Assembly: GCF_017352135.1 (NCBI RefSeq)
Contig: NZ_CP071455.1
Coordinates: forward strand, 682,001 to 746,000
Origin: Rhizobium lentis
GTDB taxonomy: Bacteria; Pseudomonadota; Alphaproteobacteria; Rhizobiales; Rhizobiaceae
Length of the DNA: 64,000 nucleotides
Reading direction: 5' to 3'
Shown here: piece by piece, positions 62,339-64,000 of the stretch
Position numbering within the stretch: position 1 is the stretch's first letter
Layout: each line of letters begins with the position of its first letter
Position numbers and translations under genes: made by a program
Notes under the pieces: model-generated
What the model was told of the DNA's origin: nothing
The model's database searches: none
The model's input: only the letters and a program-made list of their open reading frames with translations

Positions 62339-64000
62339 TTATCTTGCCGTCGGCGCGCCGACATCAAGTCCCGAGGCACGCAATCCGTTCAGGAAGCGCT
62401 CCTGATCTTCAGTCCGTTGCAAGCGCAGCGAAACTTCCTCGCGGACATTGGCCATCAATGCCGGCGCATGGGCATAAAGCCAATGCTCTTCCGCTTCGGC
62501 TTCCTCGGTCTTCCCGGCCGCCCCGAGAATGGATAGCAGCACAAGACGATGGACCGGGTTCGAGCCGAGATCGGATTTTCGCGACCAGCGCTCCGCCTGT
62601 TCGAGATCGCCCTTCATGAATGCACACAGCGCCATGCCGGCTTCATAGTATCCGCTGGGACCGACGCTCTTGTTGAGGGCGACCGAGAGCAATTCGCAGC
62701 CTGATTGCCACTTCCCGGAAAGCGCCAGTCGATAGCCATATTCACCGGCGACTTCGACGTCGCCAGGATTGGCGGCATAGGCTGCCGTGCCCGCCTTCAG
62801 GGCCTTGTCGACATCTCCCTGGAAGAAGCCCACCAACATCAGCGCCTGCAGAACCCGGGGATCGCCCGGCGCGAGAGATGCCGCCTGCTCCACCGCAGCG
62901 GTTGCCATTTCGAGCGGTCGAACCGAAGAGGGAGTGCCGAGCTTGTAGCGAAACCGCAGTTCGTCAAGATAGACCATGGACAGCAATGTCCAGGAAACAG
63001 CGTTATCGGGGAATCGCTGTGTCGCCTGCCGCAGGCATTCCAGTGCGGCACCGTGGCTTTGCGCGGTCATGGCCTGACGGTAGCTGTAATAGGCGCGCGT
63101 GCAAGCATAGTCATCCTGGTCGCCATTTTGCGCTCCGACGGTCTTGTCCGTCTCCGTTTGAAGAACGGCGCCACGAGGATGCGCTATGGCGCTGGAAATC
63201 TCCCTGGAAATGTTGGCTTGGATGACAAGCTTGTTCTCGGTTTGAAGATCGGCATCGAAACTTCTGGCCCAGATGACCGCGCCGTCCAATTGACGCACCA
63301 GCCTGGCCGCGGCGCGCAATCTGCTTTTGTAGAGCTGGACATTGCCGTGGAGCGAGTAGTCGACACCGGCGGCATGAGCTCCGCGCAGCGGATCGGCGAC
63401 GACGACGATGTGGTCGATCCGGGCAAGCCGACCGATAACATCGTCCCTCAGCCCGCGAGCGATATCCGAACCGGCGCCGGCGGAGCCGCTTTCGGAAAAG
63501 AATTCGACGAGCACCTTCGGATGGGCGCTCGCCAGCGGCGGAGTGCCGGTCGGGCGCCCGTTCCAAACAGACAGTGCAAATGCAAGGGTCAAGGCGAAGA
63601 GCGCAAACCCTACTGATATGACGATCCCGAAGCCCCGAGCGGCCGAAAGTATCGGAGCACGCATCTCGCCAGGAGAGCTGTCTTGCGTATTAACTTCTGC
63701 GGCCTGACGCTCCTCCGGATTTGTCTCCGACGAAGGCAGCACTTCCTGAGCATATTCGAAATGCGGCACGTATCCGCCTTTGGGCACCGTGATGATGACC
63801 TCGTCCGTGCGCCCTGCGACGAGATAATAGCGCTCGAGCGCCTTTCTGATCCGACCGGCCTCGATCCGGACGACAGGATCATTCTGCGGGTCGAATGAAG
63901 CTTCCCGGCCGAAAACAACATTCGCTATCGTGAAGGCTTTCAGGAACCCCGATCGGCCGGCAAGGGTCTCATTGACCACGAACTCGAGGAAATCCCGCCC
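62339..64000 (-). CDS. Membrane protein with TolB-like domain and TPR repeats, 5' truncated by window edge
   Basis: 554 residues are visible and the frame is open through base 64000 (GRDFLEFVVNETLAGRSGF), so the start lies to the right. It shares the N-terminal domain of its convergent neighbour (VVFGREASFDPQNDPVVRIE, VPKGGYVPHFEY), has one membrane helix (about visible residues 125-145) and a TolB-like region, and adds about 250 residues of TPR-like helical repeats with VSWTLLSMVYLDEL and PGDVEVAGEYGYRLALSGKW. A signalling or envelope-assembly role is possible; none is established. Confidence 0.78.
   Translation of the reverse strand, partial: GRDFLEFVVNETLAGRSGFLKAFTIANVVFGREASFDPQNDPVVRIEAGRIRKALERYYLVAGRTDEVIITVPKGGYVPHFEYAQEVLPSSETNPEERQAAEVNTQDSSPGEMRAPILSAARGFGIVISVGFALFALTLAFALSVWNGRPTGTPPLASAHPKVLVEFFSESGSAGAGSDIARGLRDDVIGRLARIDHIVVVADPLRGAHAAGVDYSLHGNVQLYKSRLRAAARLVRQLDGAVIWARSFDADLQTENKLVIQANISREISSAIAHPRGAVLQTETDKTVGAQNGDQDDYACTRAYYSYRQAMTAQSHGAALECLRQATQRFPDNAVSWTLLSMVYLDELRFRYKLGTPSSVRPLEMATAAVEQAASLAPGDPRVLQALMLVGFFQGDVDKALKAGTAAYAANPGDVEVAGEYGYRLALSGKWQSGCELLSVALNKSVGPSGYYEAGMALCAFMKGDLEQAERWSRKSDLGSNPVHRLVLLSILGAAGKTEEAEAEEHWLYAHAPALMANVREEVSLRLQRTEDQERFLNGLRASGLDVGAPTAR

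Noticed and set aside
1..64000. CRISPR arrays, tRNA or rRNA genes, intact insertion sequences
   Set aside because: No regularly spaced repeats, no cloverleaf or rRNA-like sequence and no transposase-like protein were recognised by eye; a tRNA scan would be needed to be certain.

Overview
The window looks like an accessory replicon or genomic island of a Rhizobium of the R. leguminosarum/R. etli group. The grounds are high GC with alpha-proteobacterial gene content, a FixL/FixJ/FixK set, an arcABC operon, and a biuret hydrolase whose residue numbering (D36, K142, C175) matches the enzyme characterised from R. leguminosarum bv. viciae 3841. No rRNA, tRNA, CRISPR array, intact insertion sequence or origin was seen.

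Region 1 (1-16301): a complex I (NADH:quinone oxidoreductase) cluster in an unusual order. nuoH (cut by the left edge) and nuoI plus a CBS-domain gene run on the + strand. They converge on a long - strand operon: nuoJ, nuoK, an antiporter-like subunit, an 84-aa membrane protein, a second antiporter-like subunit, nuoM, nuoN, nuoA, B, C, D, E, F, G. There is no ordinary nuoL; four antiporter-like subunits are present instead of three. Next to it is an nfeD protease-stomatin pair (16542-18730).

Region 2 (18932-36630): a nitrogen-scavenging region in two - strand operons. The first carries a BMP-type ABC importer (binding protein, two permeases, double ATPase) interleaved with biuret hydrolase, a second related cysteine hydrolase (triuret hydrolase candidate) and a cupin, with a divergent GntR regulator. 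The second carries a guanidine-I riboswitch, a nitrate/taurine-type ABC importer, two carboxyguanidine-deiminase-type subunits (formerly urea carboxylase-associated proteins), a biotin-dependent urea/guanidine carboxylase broken by a one-base frameshift, and allophanate hydrolase. Both operons have sigma-54-type -24/-12 promoters, and both routes should meet at allophanate, hydrolysed to ammonia and CO2.

Region 3 (36920-46569): soxR with a perfect sox box facing an SDR/QueA-like pair; a DNA-ligase remnant; a phosphohistidine phosphatase, Nudix hydrolase and PHB-depolymerase-family esterase around a duplicated segment; then fixK, fixJ and a FixL-like kinase that lacks the haem histidine, with small exported or hypothetical proteins.

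Region 4 (46619-59618): arginine and ornithine catabolism. arcABC lies behind an FNR/FixK-type box, with a convergent amino-acid antiporter, a CDF transporter, tandem arginine-type and ornithine decarboxylases, a PotE-like antiporter and a family-3 solute-binding protein. This fits ATP generation in low oxygen plus acid resistance. Region 5 (59740-64000): a Ca2+/H+ exchanger, a small K+ channel and two convergent paralogous membrane proteins (one TPR-containing and cut by the right edge).
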